Shown here one piece after another: positions 44,358-53,650 of a DNA stretch of 64,000 nt. This stretch comes from Arthrobacter sp. Leaf337. GTDB lineage: Bacteria > Actinomycetota > Actinomycetes > Actinomycetales > Micrococcaceae. Numbering within the stretch: position 1 is the stretch's first letter; each line of letters starts with the position of its first letter. The stretch lies in contig NZ_LMPC01000001.1 in the NCBI RefSeq assembly GCF_001423745.1, positions 125,923 through 189,922 of the forward strand, read 5' to 3'. A model generated the notes under the pieces. It saw nothing but the letters and a program-made list of their open reading frames with translations, was not told where the DNA came from and did not search any database. The translations under genes and the position numbers were made by a program.

Positions 44358-45293
44358 CTACCGTCCGCGCTTGCCGTCAAAGAAGTCGCGGGCGTCGTCG
44401 TCAGCGGAGCCAGCAGCGTCGTCAGAGGTATCGCCGGCGGCATCGTCGTCGTCGAGATCGTCGTCGTTGGTGACCAGTTCGTCGTCGTCTGCATCGTCGC
44501 CGGCATCGTGCGCGCGGGCCGGCACAGCAGCCGGGGCCTCGGCGAACCCGCGGAACACCAGCCCTGCGATGGCGGCGCCCACCAGCGGCGCCACCCAGAA
44601 GAGCCACAGCTGTTCAAGGGACCAGGAGTTGCTGAAGATGGCCGAGGCGGTTGCGCGTGCCGGGTTGAACGGCGTGTTGCCCACTGCCTGGCCCAGCTGC
44701 AGCAGGACGGCGAGCGTGAGGCCCACAGCGAAGGGCGCGGCCGCCTTGCTGGTGTTGCGTGCAGCCGTGGTGCCGAGGAAGACGGCTACCAGGATGGCGG
44801 CGCCCAGGACCTCCACGAGCAGGACGCCGGCCATGGGCGCCTGGATGATGGAATGCTCGCCAAAGCCGGCGGTCACGGTGTCAAAGGCGGCCCGGGTGTC
44901 TTCGATCTTGGGAACAGTCCGCAGGATTCCGAACAGTGCCAGTGCTCCGGCCACAGCCCCGACCAGCTGCGCACCGAGGTACGCCGCGGCTTCCGGCACC
45001 CGGATGCGGCCTGCGATGGCGTTGCCCAGGGTTACTGCCGGGTTGAAATGGCCACCGGAAATGTAGGCGAAGGCGAGCATGGCCGCGGTGACGGCAAGTC
45101 CGGCCGCCAGCGAGGCGGACAGCGGGTTTGACTGCGGAATCGTGAACAGTGGAACGCCCAGGCCGGCGATGACCAGGAACAGGGTGCCAAAGGCCTCCGC
45201 TGACAGGCGTGCCACAAGGCCCGGTTTGAAAGCCTCCGGAGCGGCATGCAAATCGGAACTTTGGGTCGGGCGTGCAGGCACAGGGGCGGTCAT
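44358..45293 (-). CDS. Aquaporin / MIP channel with acidic C-terminal tail
   Basis: 311 residues. The MIP body (about 1-250, six helices) has both pore motifs: SGGHFNPAVTLG and, in the second half, NTPFNPARATASAI. The second motif and the AqpZ-like length suggest a water channel. After the last helix a 55-residue hydrophilic tail follows with over 20 aspartates (NDDDLDDDDAAGDTSDDAAG), unusual for the family and encoded by GAC-rich simple sequence. Start at 45293 (AAAGGA 8 nt upstream), not the longer upstream frame. Confidence 0.92.
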   Translation of the reverse strand: MTAPVPARPTQSSDLHAAPEAFKPGLVARLSAEAFGTLFLVIAGLGVPLFTIPQSNPLSASLAAGLAVTAAMLAFAYISGGHFNPAVTLGNAIAGRIRVPEAAAYLGAQLVGAVAGALALFGILRTVPKIEDTRAAFDTVTAGFGEHSIIQAPMAGVLLVEVLGAAILVAVFLGTTAARNTSKAAAPFAVGLTLAVLLQLGQAVGNTPFNPARATASAIFSNSWSLEQLWLFWVAPLVGAAIAGLVFRGFAEAPAAVPARAHDAGDDADDDELVTNDDDLDDDDAAGDTSDDAAGSADDDARDFFDGKRGR

Positions 45294-45503
45294 GGTGTGG
45301 AAATCCTTTGCTTCGATGCGCGGCCGGTGATCCCGGTGAGCGTGCGGGCGGCGGTGCGCCCGGCAATGTACTGTCCGACGTATTCTGCCAACTGAGTCTG
45401 GACGCTTGCTGGATTCGAGCTTAGCGGTCGACACGCCGCCGCAGCGACTGCGGTACCTGCGCCCGGGGAATCCAGATGCCGTACCCGGGGTAAATTTACA
45501 CAT

Positions 45504-46649
45504 ATGAGCACTGAACATTCCCGCCTGACGGCGCCGACGCCCCAGTCCCGGATCCATGGCTGCCTGCTGGGCGGCGCCTTGGGCGATTCCCTCGGCTACG
45601 CCGTGGAATTCGATGATATTTCCACCATCCGGAGCCGCTTCGGTCCGGCGGGACTTCAGGATTTTTCAGCGCTCGACGGCGGCAGCCACTTCTCCGACGA
45701 CACCCAAATGACGCTGTATACGGTTGACGGCCTCGTCGAGGCACTGGAGTGGGCAAATGATGGCACAGCCGCCGATGCCAACGCCTGTGTATGGCTCGCC
45801 TATCTTCGCTGGCTGGCGACGCAGGGCGTGCCGGTACCGTCGTCGGCTCCAGCCCCGCAGCCGCGCTGGATTGACGGACAGTCAGCCCTGAAGCACCGCC
45901 GTGCGCCCGGAAATGCCTGCCTCAGCGGCCTGGCCTCCGGCGAAATGGGGACCATCTACCGCCCGGTCAATCCCGATTCGAAGGGATGCGGCACGGTGAT
46001 GCGCTCGGCTCCGTTCGGCCTCATTCCGCACATCCCGGCGGAGGCGGTGTACAAGCTGAGCTCTGACGCGGCTTCGTTGACCCACGGCCACCGTTCGGCG
46101 CGGCAGAGTGCAGGTACTTTCAGCCTCCTGATCCACGCCCTTATGAGTGGCCAGAGTCTCACAGAAGCGGCCGAATACGTGCTCGACCATGCCCGTGGAC
46201 GGGACGACGCCGAGCCGGCACTCCTTGACCGGCTGGAACGGTCCGTCCACCTCGCGGCAGTTTCCCGGCAGGAGCCGGCGGCGGCCGGCCGCCTCAGCCC
46301 CGAAGACCTGGTCCATGAGCTCGGGGAAGGCTGGGTGGCCGAGGAGGCCCTCGCCGTCGCGCTTTACGCGGTGCTGGCCACAGCCCCGGCACGGGAGATG
46401 GCCGGCAACACCCCGGAAGAGACGACCGGCCCCGTTTCCAGTGCAGGCATTGAGGCGCACTTCCGTGAAGCCATCGCGCTGGCCGTGAACCACAGCGGGG
46501 ACAGTGACTCCACCGGCTCCATCGCCGGGAACATCCTGGGCGCCTTCTACGGTGAGGAGTGCCTGCCGGCGGAGTGGCTGGAGTCGCTGGAAGCCCCGGA
46601 GGTCATCCGCGGTATGGCCGGTCAGCTGATCTCGGTGACCATCGCCTGA
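45504..46649 (+). CDS. ADP-ribosylglycohydrolase family protein
   Basis: 381-residue all-helical hydrolase that removes ADP-ribose from proteins or small molecules with two Mg ions. Motifs: GCLLGGALGDSLGYAVEF, SHFSDDTQMTLYTVDGL (first metal site), SKGCGTVMRSAPFGL, LTHGHRSARQSAG, and NHSGDSDSTGSIAGNILGAFYG (second metal site). TAAATT (45491-45496), itself inside the palindrome GTAAATTTAC, lies 7 nt before the ATG. No ADP-ribosyltransferase partner is adjacent. It could relate to the DraG or TRI1 groups. Confidence 0.93.
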   Translation: MSTEHSRLTAPTPQSRIHGCLLGGALGDSLGYAVEFDDISTIRSRFGPAGLQDFSALDGGSHFSDDTQMTLYTVDGLVEALEWANDGTAADANACVWLAYLRWLATQGVPVPSSAPAPQPRWIDGQSALKHRRAPGNACLSGLASGEMGTIYRPVNPDSKGCGTVMRSAPFGLIPHIPAEAVYKLSSDAASLTHGHRSARQSAGTFSLLIHALMSGQSLTEAAEYVLDHARGRDDAEPALLDRLERSVHLAAVSRQEPAAAGRLSPEDLVHELGEGWVAEEALAVALYAVLATAPAREMAGNTPEETTGPVSSAGIEAHFREAIALAVNHSGDSDSTGSIAGNILGAFYGEECLPAEWLESLEAPEVIRGMAGQLISVTIA

Positions 46650-46650
46650 G

Positions 46651-47211
46651 TCACGGCCGCTTCAGGGAGATGTTGTTGCAGGCTTCGCAGATGTCCGCCG
46701 GAATGAGTCCGCGGCGCTGAAGGAAGCCGAAGATCGCGCAACCCAGGCAGAACCCTGCAAATGCTTCCAGCGAGGCTGCCACAATAAGGACAGCCAGGAG
46801 CGTCCAGGCAGCGGGAGCAAGCCCGGCCGCGAGCAGTAGCGCCGCGGCGGTGGACATGGCTGCACCGATGCCCTGCGCGAAGCGCTTGGGCGGCCCCGGA
46901 ACCAGCTTGGCCCGGCCCAGACGCGGGGCCAGAACCTTGACGGAAAGCCGGGCCAGGGGTGAAATCCTGGGACCGAACAGCACACGCAGCCAGAAGCCGG
47001 CGGCGATTACGGCAAGTCCCCAACCCCATCCGGTCAACAGCGTGGCGGCGGCAAGTACCACCACCAGGGCTGCGGTGATCCTGGCAGCATACTCGTTGAC
47101 CGGGTTGGGGAATGCGAACACCGTGCGCCAGTCGACGCCGGTGCGCCTGCCCGCTGCAGTGGCAGCAGTAGGAACGGCGTCGGCCGGGGAGTCGATCTGG
47201 AGTTTACCCAT
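46651..47211 (-). CDS. DUF4395 membrane protein
   Basis: 186 residues with about four helices. The start of the DUF is VDWRTVFAFPNPVNEYAARITA; FAGFCLGCAIFGFLQRRGLIP and DICEACNN provide two CxxC pairs at the C-terminus, so a redox or metal role is possible. Function unknown. TAGCCT (minus strand, 47218-47223) is 6 nt before the ATG. The stop is next to that of the convergent ADP-ribosylglycohydrolase gene. Confidence 0.9.
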   Translation of the reverse strand: MGKLQIDSPADAVPTAATAAGRRTGVDWRTVFAFPNPVNEYAARITAALVVVLAAATLLTGWGWGLAVIAAGFWLRVLFGPRISPLARLSVKVLAPRLGRAKLVPGPPKRFAQGIGAAMSTAAALLLAAGLAPAAWTLLAVLIVAASLEAFAGFCLGCAIFGFLQRRGLIPADICEACNNISLKRP

Positions 47212-47272
47212 GGTGCAAGGCTAGGAGTCCGCCTCCGGCACCGGAAGGATTGTTGCGCCGTATGACCGCTGG

Positions 47273-48289
47273 CTAGATCAGGGCGGCGGTTGCCGGCACC
47301 TGCCCGCCCACCATCTGCAGGAACTCACCTTCGGACAGCACCTCGATGGCCTGCCCACGCTCGTGGAGTTCCAGGACCCGCCGGGCTTTGCCGGTCAGGC
47401 GGCCGGAGCGGAGGTCCGAGGCCACAAAGCCGTCGCCGACCACCAGCACCGTGGTCCGTCCGGTCACCCTGCTTTCGGGCTGCGCGCCGTATTCGGCCGA
47501 CAGGACCTTGGCCTCGGGCCGGGGCATGGCGAGCTCCCCCGTGAACACGACCGTCTGCCCGAACAACGGGTGGCCGGGATCGGCGTCGGAATTCGGCACG
47601 GGGTTGGCCCCTTCCTCGGGCCAGCCCGATTTGAACGGCCGCGCCGCGGCTGTTCCGGTTCCGCCGGCTGCCCCCAGGGCAGTCAGCGTGGCCTTGGACA
47701 GGCCGTCACGGGCGGGATCGAATGCCTGTTGATGCGGGAGCTCCAGTCCCAGGGACAGGAAGAGTTCCGCAATGCTGCCGGCGCCGTTGCGCCGGGCAAT
47801 GTCTATCAGGATTCCCGCGCACGCCCTGGCATCCTCAGCTGCGTCGTGGTGGTTAACCAGCGGAACGCCGGCTTCCTCGGCCGCATAGGGCAGCGAATTG
47901 GACACCAGGGAATAGCACCGGCGGGAGAGCATCACGGTACACACATAGTCGTAGGCAGGACCCGGCAGTCCGGACACTTCCAGCCCGGACCGGATCACGC
48001 CCAGGTCGAAGGCGGCATTGTGGGCAGCCAGGACATCGCCGCCAATGAAGGCACCAATCTCGGGGAAGAGCTCGCCGAAGCGCGGCAGGCCGGCCACATC
48101 CTCGGCCCTGATGCCGTGGATCCGCACATTGTGGTAATCGAACCGGTCATGGTTTTCGGGCGGGCGCATCAGCCAGGAGGCTTCCTCCACCACTACCCCG
48201 CCGCGGACCTTGCTCAGCCCGACGGCGCACGGCGAACCGCGGAAGCCGTTGGCTGTCTCGAAGTCGATCGCCGTAAAGTCCAAACCCAC
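47273..48289 (-). CDS. DEDDh 3'-5' exonuclease with C-terminal BRCT domain
   Basis: 338 residues: an epsilon-type exonuclease (about 1-170) with FTAIDFETANG (ExoI Asp/Glu), LAAHNAAFDLGVI (ExoII) and NHHDAAEDARACAGI (ExoIII, His-Asp), a linker, and a BRCT domain (about 245-330: LFGQTVVFTGELAMPRPEAKVLSAEYG). This is a common actinobacterial form. GTG start 7 nt after TAAAGT (minus strand, 48297-48302). Likely DNA repair; partner not known. Confidence 0.93.
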   Translation of the reverse strand: MGLDFTAIDFETANGFRGSPCAVGLSKVRGGVVVEEASWLMRPPENHDRFDYHNVRIHGIRAEDVAGLPRFGELFPEIGAFIGGDVLAAHNAAFDLGVIRSGLEVSGLPGPAYDYVCTVMLSRRCYSLVSNSLPYAAEEAGVPLVNHHDAAEDARACAGILIDIARRNGAGSIAELFLSLGLELPHQQAFDPARDGLSKATLTALGAAGGTGTAAARPFKSGWPEEGANPVPNSDADPGHPLFGQTVVFTGELAMPRPEAKVLSAEYGAQPESRVTGRTTVLVVGDGFVASDLRSGRLTGKARRVLELHERGQAIEVLSEGEFLQMVGGQVPATAALI

Positions 48290-48401
48290 GGGTCAAACTT
48301 TACCGCCGGCCAGCCCGTGCCCCGGCACGCCAGCCCGGCTTGTCGCGGGTGTCGATGGTCACGCAACGTCCCTGCAGGAAGGCCCGGCACCGGGGGTCCA
48401 G

Positions 48402-48407
48402 TAACCT
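48402..48407 (+). promoter_or_regulatory. Leaderless -10 of dedA
   Basis: TAACCT, 6 nt before the GTG at 48414. It chooses this GTG over the in-frame ATG at 48429. Confidence 0.6.
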
Positions 48408-48413
48408 TGAGGG

Positions 48414-49199
48414 GTGAACCTACATGCGATGAGTGACTTTGCCGTGTCCACCCTCGGGGGTGCGGGACCGGTGCAGCCGCACCTGGCCTCGTTCCTCCCC
48501 GACTGGCTCAACCCCCAGATCTTCCTGGCCGATCCGGCCCTGGCCCCCTGGGTTGTGCTGCTGGTCTGCGGCATCATCTTCGCCGAGACGGGCTTGCTGA
48601 TCGGCTTCTTCCTCCCCGGCGACTCCATGCTGTTCACTGCCGGACTGCTGGTGGCCACGGACACCATCAAGTTCAACATCTGGCTGTTCTCGGCACTGAT
48701 CATCGTTGCGGCCATCATCGGCAACCAGACCGGTTACCTCATCGGTTCCAAAGCCGGCCCGGCCATCTTCAACAAGCCGGACTCCAAGCTGTTCAAGCGT
48801 GAAAACGTCGAAAGCGCGCACGCGTTCTTCGAAAAGCACGGCGGCAAGGCGCTGATCCTGGCCCGTTTCGTTCCGATCATCCGCACCTTCGTGCCGGTCA
48901 TCGTGGGCGTGGCGCAGATGAGCAAGCGCAAGTTCTTCCTCTTCAACGTGATCGGCGCCGTGCTCTGGGGCGGCGGCGTCACCCTGCTCGGCTACCTGCT
49001 GGGCGACCGCGTGCCGTGGGTCCGCGACAACCTGGACATCATCTTCATCATCATCGTGCTGGTCTCCGTGATCCCCATCGGCATCGAAGTACTCCGCGGG
49101 CTGTCCGCCAAGCGCCAGGCCGCACACTTCGGCACGGACGCGGTGGAGGAGTTCATCGAAGAGCACGAACCCGAAGAAGAGCGCAAGACGAACATGTAG
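48414..49199 (+). CDS. DedA family membrane protein
   Basis: 261 residues. SNARE-associated/VTT domain: FAETGLLIGFFLPGDSMLFTAG, GNQTGYLIGSKAGPAIF, RFVPIIRTFVPVIVGVAQMSKRKFFLFNVIGAVLWG. DedA proteins help return undecaprenyl phosphate or other lipids across the membrane and affect envelope homeostasis. A charged C-terminal tail ends in EEHEPEEERKTNM. Confidence 0.94.
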   Translation: MNLHAMSDFAVSTLGGAGPVQPHLASFLPDWLNPQIFLADPALAPWVVLLVCGIIFAETGLLIGFFLPGDSMLFTAGLLVATDTIKFNIWLFSALIIVAAIIGNQTGYLIGSKAGPAIFNKPDSKLFKRENVESAHAFFEKHGGKALILARFVPIIRTFVPVIVGVAQMSKRKFFLFNVIGAVLWGGGVTLLGYLLGDRVPWVRDNLDIIFIIIVLVSVIPIGIEVLRGLSAKRQAAHFGTDAVEEFIEEHEPEEERKTNM

Positions 49200-49212
49200 C
49201 ACGACAAAAAAT

Positions 49213-49241
49213 GAAGGCGCCCCGCACTGCGGGGCGCCTTC
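49213..49241. terminator. Terminator between dedA and rdgB
   Basis: Perfect 13-bp stem GAAGGCGCCCCGC with a 3-nt loop. On the minus strand ATTTTTTG follows, so it suits rdgB best, but it can end both convergent genes. Confidence 0.88.
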
Positions 49242-49258
49242 ACTCGTTAATCAGCCGG

Positions 49259-49924
49259 CTAGGACCGGCTCTGCGGGCGGTGTTCGGCCAACGCCTCAAC
49301 AATGGCCGGCAGCAACGCCCTGAACGCCTGGCCCCGGTGGCTGATGGCATTCTTTTCCTCGGGGCTCAATTCGGCGCAGCTGCGGTCCAGGCCGCTTGGC
49401 TGGAGCACCGGATCATAGCCAAAGCCGCCTTCGCCCCGCGGTTCGCGCAACAGCGATCCTTCGAGCTGGCCGTACTCCACCACCTCGCGTCCGCCATCCG
49501 TGGCCGCGCCCGGCACTGCGAGCGCAGCCGCGCAGACGAAAGCGGCGCCTCGGTACTCGTCGGGGACATCGGACAGCTGGTCCAGCAGGAGCCGAAGGTT
49601 GGCAGCATCGTCACCGTGGCGGCCGCTCCACCGGGCCGAAAAGATTCCCGGTGCCCCGCCGAGGACATCCACCGACAGGCCCGAATCATCGGCAATGGCC
49701 ACCAGCCCCGTGGCCTCGGCCACGGCGCGCGCCTTCAGCAGCGAGTTCTCCGCAAAGGTCACACCGGTTTCTGCGACGTCCGGGGCGCCGACGGCACCGG
49801 CGTCCACCACCTGGGTATCGACGTCGAGCCCTGGCACCTGCCCGCGCAGCAGCTCACGCAGTTCGCGGAGCTTGCCCTTGTTGTGGGTCGCGAGGACCAG
49901 CACGGGGACGGCGGCGTCCGTCAC
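49259..49924 (-). CDS. rdgB: Non-canonical purine NTP pyrophosphatase (dITP/XTP)
   Basis: Hydrolyses dITP, dXTP and XTP to monophosphates to keep deaminated purines out of DNA. 221 residues. Motifs: [60 protein letters not shown] (split), [15 protein letters not shown] and [16 protein letters not shown] at 49924 overlaps the rph stop (GTGA); longer frames run through rph. Confidence 0.97.
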   Translation of the reverse strand: MTDAAVPVLVLATHNKGKLRELRELLRGQVPGLDVDTQVVDAGAVGAPDVAETGVTFAENSLLKARAVAEATGLVAIADDSGLSVDVLGGAPGIFSARWSGRHGDDAANLRLLLDQLSDVPDEYRGAAFVCAAALAVPGAATDGGREVVEYGQLEGSLLREPRGEGGFGYDPVLQPSGLDRSCAELSPEEKNAISHRGQAFRALLPAIVEALAEHRPQSRS

Positions 49925-50679
49925 GGGGCCTCCGCCAGCGTTTCGCGCTGGATGGCCGCGAGCTGCTCCGTACCCAGCAGGGCAAGGTCCAGCAGCTGGT
50001 TCAACTCGTCGCGGTCGAAGGGGGCGCCCTCGGCCGTGCCCTGGACTTCCACGAATTTGCCCGACCCGGTGACCACGACGTTCATGTCGGTCTCGGCGCG
50101 GACGTCTTCGACGTACGGCAGGTCCAGCATGGGGATGCCGTCGATGATGCCGACGGACACGGCAGCGATTGTGTCGATGAGGGGCTGTGCGTTCTTGGAG
50201 ATGATCTTGTTTTCGCGGGCAAAGCGGATGGCTTCGGCGAGCGCCACGTAGGCGCCGGTGATGGCGGCGGTACGGGTGCCGCCGTCGGCCTGCAAAACAT
50301 CGCAGTCCAGCACAATGGTGTTCTCGCCCAGCGCCTTGGTGTCGATGATGGACCTCAGCGAGCGGCCGATCAGCCTGGAAATCTCGTGGGTGCGGCCGCC
50401 GATCTTGCCCTTGACGGACTCGCGGTCGGAGCGGGTGTTCGTGGCGCGGGGAAGCATGGCGTATTCGGCCGTGACCCAGCCGCGGCCCTCCCCCTTGAGC
50501 CAACGCGGCACGCCTTCGGTCAGGGAAGCCGTGCACAGGACCCGGGTGTTGCCGAACTCGATCAGGGCCGAGCCTTCGGCCTGCTTGGACCAGCCGCGGG
50601 TGATGCTGATCGGGCGGAGCTGATCAGGGGTACGGCCGTCGGCACGAATGACGGGGGTTGCAATTGCTTCAGAAGTCAT
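49921..50679 (-). CDS. rph: Ribonuclease PH
   Basis: Phosphorolytic 3'-5' exoribonuclease that trims tRNA 3' ends. 252 residues. Motifs: [92 protein letters not shown] (minus strand, 50686-50691) is 6 nt before the ATG. Forms an operon with rdgB. Confidence 0.98.
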   Translation of the reverse strand: MTSEAIATPVIRADGRTPDQLRPISITRGWSKQAEGSALIEFGNTRVLCTASLTEGVPRWLKGEGRGWVTAEYAMLPRATNTRSDRESVKGKIGGRTHEISRLIGRSLRSIIDTKALGENTIVLDCDVLQADGGTRTAAITGAYVALAEAIRFARENKIISKNAQPLIDTIAAVSVGIIDGIPMLDLPYVEDVRAETDMNVVVTGSGKFVEVQGTAEGAPFDRDELNQLLDLALLGTEQLAAIQRETLAEAP

Positions 50680-50757
50680 GCCTTTAGCTTATCGACCCGC
50701 ACGGACCCGCCGGACCGGCAGCTACCAGGACCGGCGTCAGCCCGCACCGCCGGCAGT

Positions 50758-51555
50758 TCAGACGGTGTAGTGGACTCCGGCCACGGCCACTGCGACGTCG
50801 CCGCTGAACACGGGCTTGGCCTCGGCCATGACTTTTGTCTGCGACGTCCACACCGGAATGTGGGTGAGGAGCAGCCGGCGTGCCCCTGCCGCGGCTGCAG
50901 CCTCGCCGGCACGTTTGCCCGTCAGGTGCACGTCCTTGATGTCGTCGTCGCGGCCTTCCTCGAAGGCTGCCTCGCACAGGAAGAGGTCGGCGTCCTTCGC
51001 GGCTTCTTCCAGCCCGGCACACGAGTCGGTGTCCCCCGAGTACGTGAGGACGCGCGTGACCGGAGCGCCGCCTGCGGACGGCTCCGTCACCTCGACACGG
51101 AGGGCGTAGGCCTCCTCCACGGGGTGGTTCACCGCGAACGGCGTCACCGTATAGGGCCCGACCGTAACGGACTGCCGTTCGGTCCAGTTGGTGAAGTCAA
51201 ATTCCTCGTGCATGCCCGGGTCCAGCTCCAGACCGTACGCCGTGGCCATCCGGTCCGCCGTGGCGGCGGGGCCCCAGACCTTAATCCGGTCCCGGCCCCA
51301 GCCGCCCGGCTTCCAGCGCACGGCCACGTGGAGGCCGCACAGGTCCATGCAATGGTCCGGGTGCAGGTGGGTGAGGAAGATCGCGTCGATGTCTTCAAGG
51401 TCCGTGTACCGCTGGATCGCCCCGAGGGCCCCGCTGCCGAGGTCCATCACGACCTTCCAGGTCCGCTCGCCGTCGTGGGCGGTCAGCAGGTAGCACGACG
51501 CCGGGGAGCCCGGACCCGGGAAGGAACCGGTGCAGCCAACAATGGTCAGTTTCAC
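50758..51555 (-). CDS. MBL fold metallo-hydrolase
   Basis: 265 residues of the RNase Z-like metallo-beta-lactamase branch. Metal-binding motif [15 protein letters not shown] (HxHxDH), [10 protein letters not shown], and a late [11 protein letters not shown]. Substrate unknown; neighbours (murI, rph, rdgB) are conserved in actinobacteria and do not settle it. ATG overlaps the murI stop (ATGA). Confidence 0.93.
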   Translation of the reverse strand: MKLTIVGCTGSFPGPGSPASCYLLTAHDGERTWKVVMDLGSGALGAIQRYTDLEDIDAIFLTHLHPDHCMDLCGLHVAVRWKPGGWGRDRIKVWGPAATADRMATAYGLELDPGMHEEFDFTNWTERQSVTVGPYTVTPFAVNHPVEEAYALRVEVTEPSAGGAPVTRVLTYSGDTDSCAGLEEAAKDADLFLCEAAFEEGRDDDIKDVHLTGKRAGEAAAAAGARRLLLTHIPVWTSQTKVMAEAKPVFSGDVAVAVAGVHYTV

Positions 51556-52568
51556 AGGCGGGAACCCCCGGCCGCGGATCCGCCGACGAAGTTGGAAATC
51601 CGTGGCCGGGCGGCGCCGGCCTGGGCTGCCGCGATCATTTCCGGAGTTATTTTCGCCAGGCTGCCGGTGGGGTACTGCGCGGCGACGTGGTCCACGTGCT
51701 TCACGCTGAGCACCTCGGGCCCCAGGAAGCGCCTGGCCAGGGTTTCGAACTGGCTGGCTTCGCCGGTGGCGATGAAGTGGTGCTGGGGCGGCGCCTCGAC
51801 GGTCCGCTGAAGATCGTGTGAGACGAGCGCCCGATAGACATCCTTGGCGGTTTCCTCAGCACTGGAGACAAGGGTGACGTCCTCCCCCATGACGTAGGAG
51901 ATCACACCGGTGAGCAGCGGGTAGTGCGTGCAGCCGAGCACAACAGTATCCACGCCGGCGGTGCGCAGTGGCTCAAGGTACTCCCGGGCAACGGCCAGGA
52001 GTTCCGGACCCGTGGTGATGCCGGCCTCCACGTAGCTGACGAACGCCGGACAGGCCACGGACGTGATGTGCAGGTCCGGGGCGGCGGCGAAGGTGTCCTC
52101 GTAGGCCCGGGAACCCACGGTGGCGGAGGTGCCGATGACGCCCACCCGGCCGCTCCGGGTGGCAGCCACGGCCCGACGCACTGCGGGCTGGATCACTTCG
52201 ATCACGGGAATCCCGTAGCGGGCCGTGTACCTTTCACGGGCATCCCGGAGCACAGCGGCGGAGGCGGAGTTGCATGCGATGGTCAGCAGCTTGACGCCGG
52301 AATCCACCAGCTCATCCATCACGCCGAGGGCATTGGCGCGGACCTCGGCGATGGGCAGCGGGCCGTAGGGGCCGTTCGCGGTATCGCCTACATAGAGGAT
52401 CGATTCGTTGGGCAGCTGGTCGATGATGGACCGCGCCACGGTCAGTCCGCCGACTCCGGAGTCGAAGATGCCGATGGGCCGTGAGCCCATGGGGCTGTCG
52501 TCGGTGCTGCTCGCTGGGGAATCCGCCACAGCGTCCGCTGCCGGATCCATGCTCGATGCTGAAGTCAT
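51552..52568 (-). CDS. murI: Glutamate racemase
   Basis: Makes D-glutamate for peptidoglycan. The catalytic core starts at [20 protein letters not shown]. Catalytic cysteines are in [11 protein letters not shown] and [11 protein letters not shown]. There are about 28 extra residues at the N-terminus compared with usual MurI when read from the ATG at 52568; a second in-frame start (Met-Gly-Ser, 27 codons later) would give the classic length. TATCCT lies 9 nt upstream of 52568. Confidence 0.96.
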   Translation of the reverse strand: MTSASSMDPAADAVADSPASSTDDSPMGSRPIGIFDSGVGGLTVARSIIDQLPNESILYVGDTANGPYGPLPIAEVRANALGVMDELVDSGVKLLTIACNSASAAVLRDARERYTARYGIPVIEVIQPAVRRAVAATRSGRVGVIGTSATVGSRAYEDTFAAAPDLHITSVACPAFVSYVEAGITTGPELLAVAREYLEPLRTAGVDTVVLGCTHYPLLTGVISYVMGEDVTLVSSAEETAKDVYRALVSHDLQRTVEAPPQHHFIATGEASQFETLARRFLGPEVLSVKHVDHVAAQYPTGSLAKITPEMIAAAQAGAARPRISNFVGGSAAGGSRL

Positions 52569-52685
52569 GATTATTCGAGGATAGGGCTTCCCTGTTGGTG
52601 CGGCCATCACATTGTGTCGCCCGACTCATGTTGGATAAGTCACATATTTTGGCGTCCGGCCGCTCCGGCCCGCACGCCGGTCCGT

Positions 52686-53252
52686 TCAGCCCCGCTGCTC
52701 CATGGACTGGAGCATGGCCTGCACCAGCGATTCCTGCAGCCACGTGGTGAAGTTGTACACCAGTGCCAGGTAGCTTTCCACGTCTTCGGCCTGGGACCAG
52801 TCCTGCATGGTGTGGACGTGTTCGGCGTCGGCGTCGTCCCGGATGTCGAGCCGTTCGGCCAGGACAAGCCGGACATCGTTCAGCGCCTGCGACCAGTGCC
52901 GGGCGTCGGCGGGCGAAAGGACCACTTCGTTGGTGTCCAGACCCAACGCCGCCGCCCGTAGGGCGCCGATCTTGTTTTCCCGCAGTGAGCGTTCGGTGAG
53001 CTGGCGGAACTCCAGGGCGGCGGCGTCGTCGTTCCTGGTGACGTTCGGCAACAACCGCCGCAGCGCCCGGTCCGACGGTTCCTGGACATTCATGTCCAGC
53101 CCGATCAGGGCTGTCAGCGGATCTTCGCTGGCGCTTTCGGCCGGTTCGAGCATCGAGATGACGTCGTCGATCAGGCTCCGCAGCAGTTCCCGTTCCGCCG
53201 GTTCCAGATATCCGGTAATGCCTTTGAGCCCGTATTTGAATGCCTTAGCCAC
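52686..53252 (-). CDS. DUF2017 family protein
   Basis: 188-residue helical cytoplasmic protein. KYGLKGITGYLEPAERELLRSLIDDVISML at the start and a helical C-terminal domain (WSQALNDVRLVLAERLDI, YNFTTWLQESLVQAML) fit DUF2017, which is nearly always next to clpS in actinobacteria. A role linked to Clp adaptor function is inferred only from that. It overlaps clpS by 8 nt. Confidence 0.92.
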   Translation of the reverse strand: MAKAFKYGLKGITGYLEPAERELLRSLIDDVISMLEPAESASEDPLTALIGLDMNVQEPSDRALRRLLPNVTRNDDAAALEFRQLTERSLRENKIGALRAAALGLDTNEVVLSPADARHWSQALNDVRLVLAERLDIRDDADAEHVHTMQDWSQAEDVESYLALVYNFTTWLQESLVQAMLQSMEQRG

Positions 53253-53613
53253 GTTTGCCTTTGCCCTTGCCGGATCCGCCGTCTTTGCCGCCGCCGGTGG
53301 CTTTCTCCACCGTTGCCCACAGGCCGAAGCCGTGCATGGCGACGGCGTGCTGCTCCACCTGTTCCTTGCTGCCGTGCGCCACGATGGAACGTCCCTTCTT
53401 ATGGACCTCCATCATGAGCTTGTTGGCTTTGGGCTCCGAATAGCCGAAATAGCTCTGGAAAACGTAGCTCACGTAGCTCATCAGGTTGACGGGATCGTTC
53501 CAGATCACCAGGTTCCAGGGAATGTCCGGGGCCGTCAGGGCGTCGGTGGACGTCACTGTTCCGGTCTGGGTGCTCTCCTGGGTGTCAGGGCCGAGCGCAA
53601 CGCTTAAGGTCAT
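53245..53613 (-). CDS. clpS: ATP-dependent Clp protease adaptor ClpS
   Basis: N-degron adaptor that hands substrates to ClpC/ClpP. 122 residues; a 30-residue flexible N-terminus, then WNLVIWNDPVNLMSYVSYVFQSYFGY (Asn-Asp of the substrate pocket), ANKLMMEVHKKGRSIVA (conserved His) and HAVAMHGFGLWATVEK. TAGAAT (minus strand, 53620-53625) is 6 nt before the ATG. Confidence 0.96.
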   Translation of the reverse strand: MTLSVALGPDTQESTQTGTVTSTDALTAPDIPWNLVIWNDPVNLMSYVSYVFQSYFGYSEPKANKLMMEVHKKGRSIVAHGSKEQVEQHAVAMHGFGLWATVEKATGGGKDGGSGKGKGKRG

Positions 53614-53619
53614 CTGTCC

Positions 53620-53644
53620 ATTCTAGGGCGATGCGCACTAGAGT
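53620..53644. promoter_or_regulatory. Back-to-back leaderless promoters of clpS and pncB
   Basis: TAGAAT on the minus strand (53620-53625) and TAGAGT on the plus strand (53639-53644), each 6 nt from its start codon, within a 37-bp intergenic space. Confidence 0.65.
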
Positions 53645-53650
53645 GAATTC

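Noticed and set aside
49396..51810. 804-codon plus-strand ORF opposite rdgB, rph and the MBL gene
   Set aside because: Runs across three confident minus-strand genes and their junctions; composition is Arg/Pro/Gly-rich antisense.
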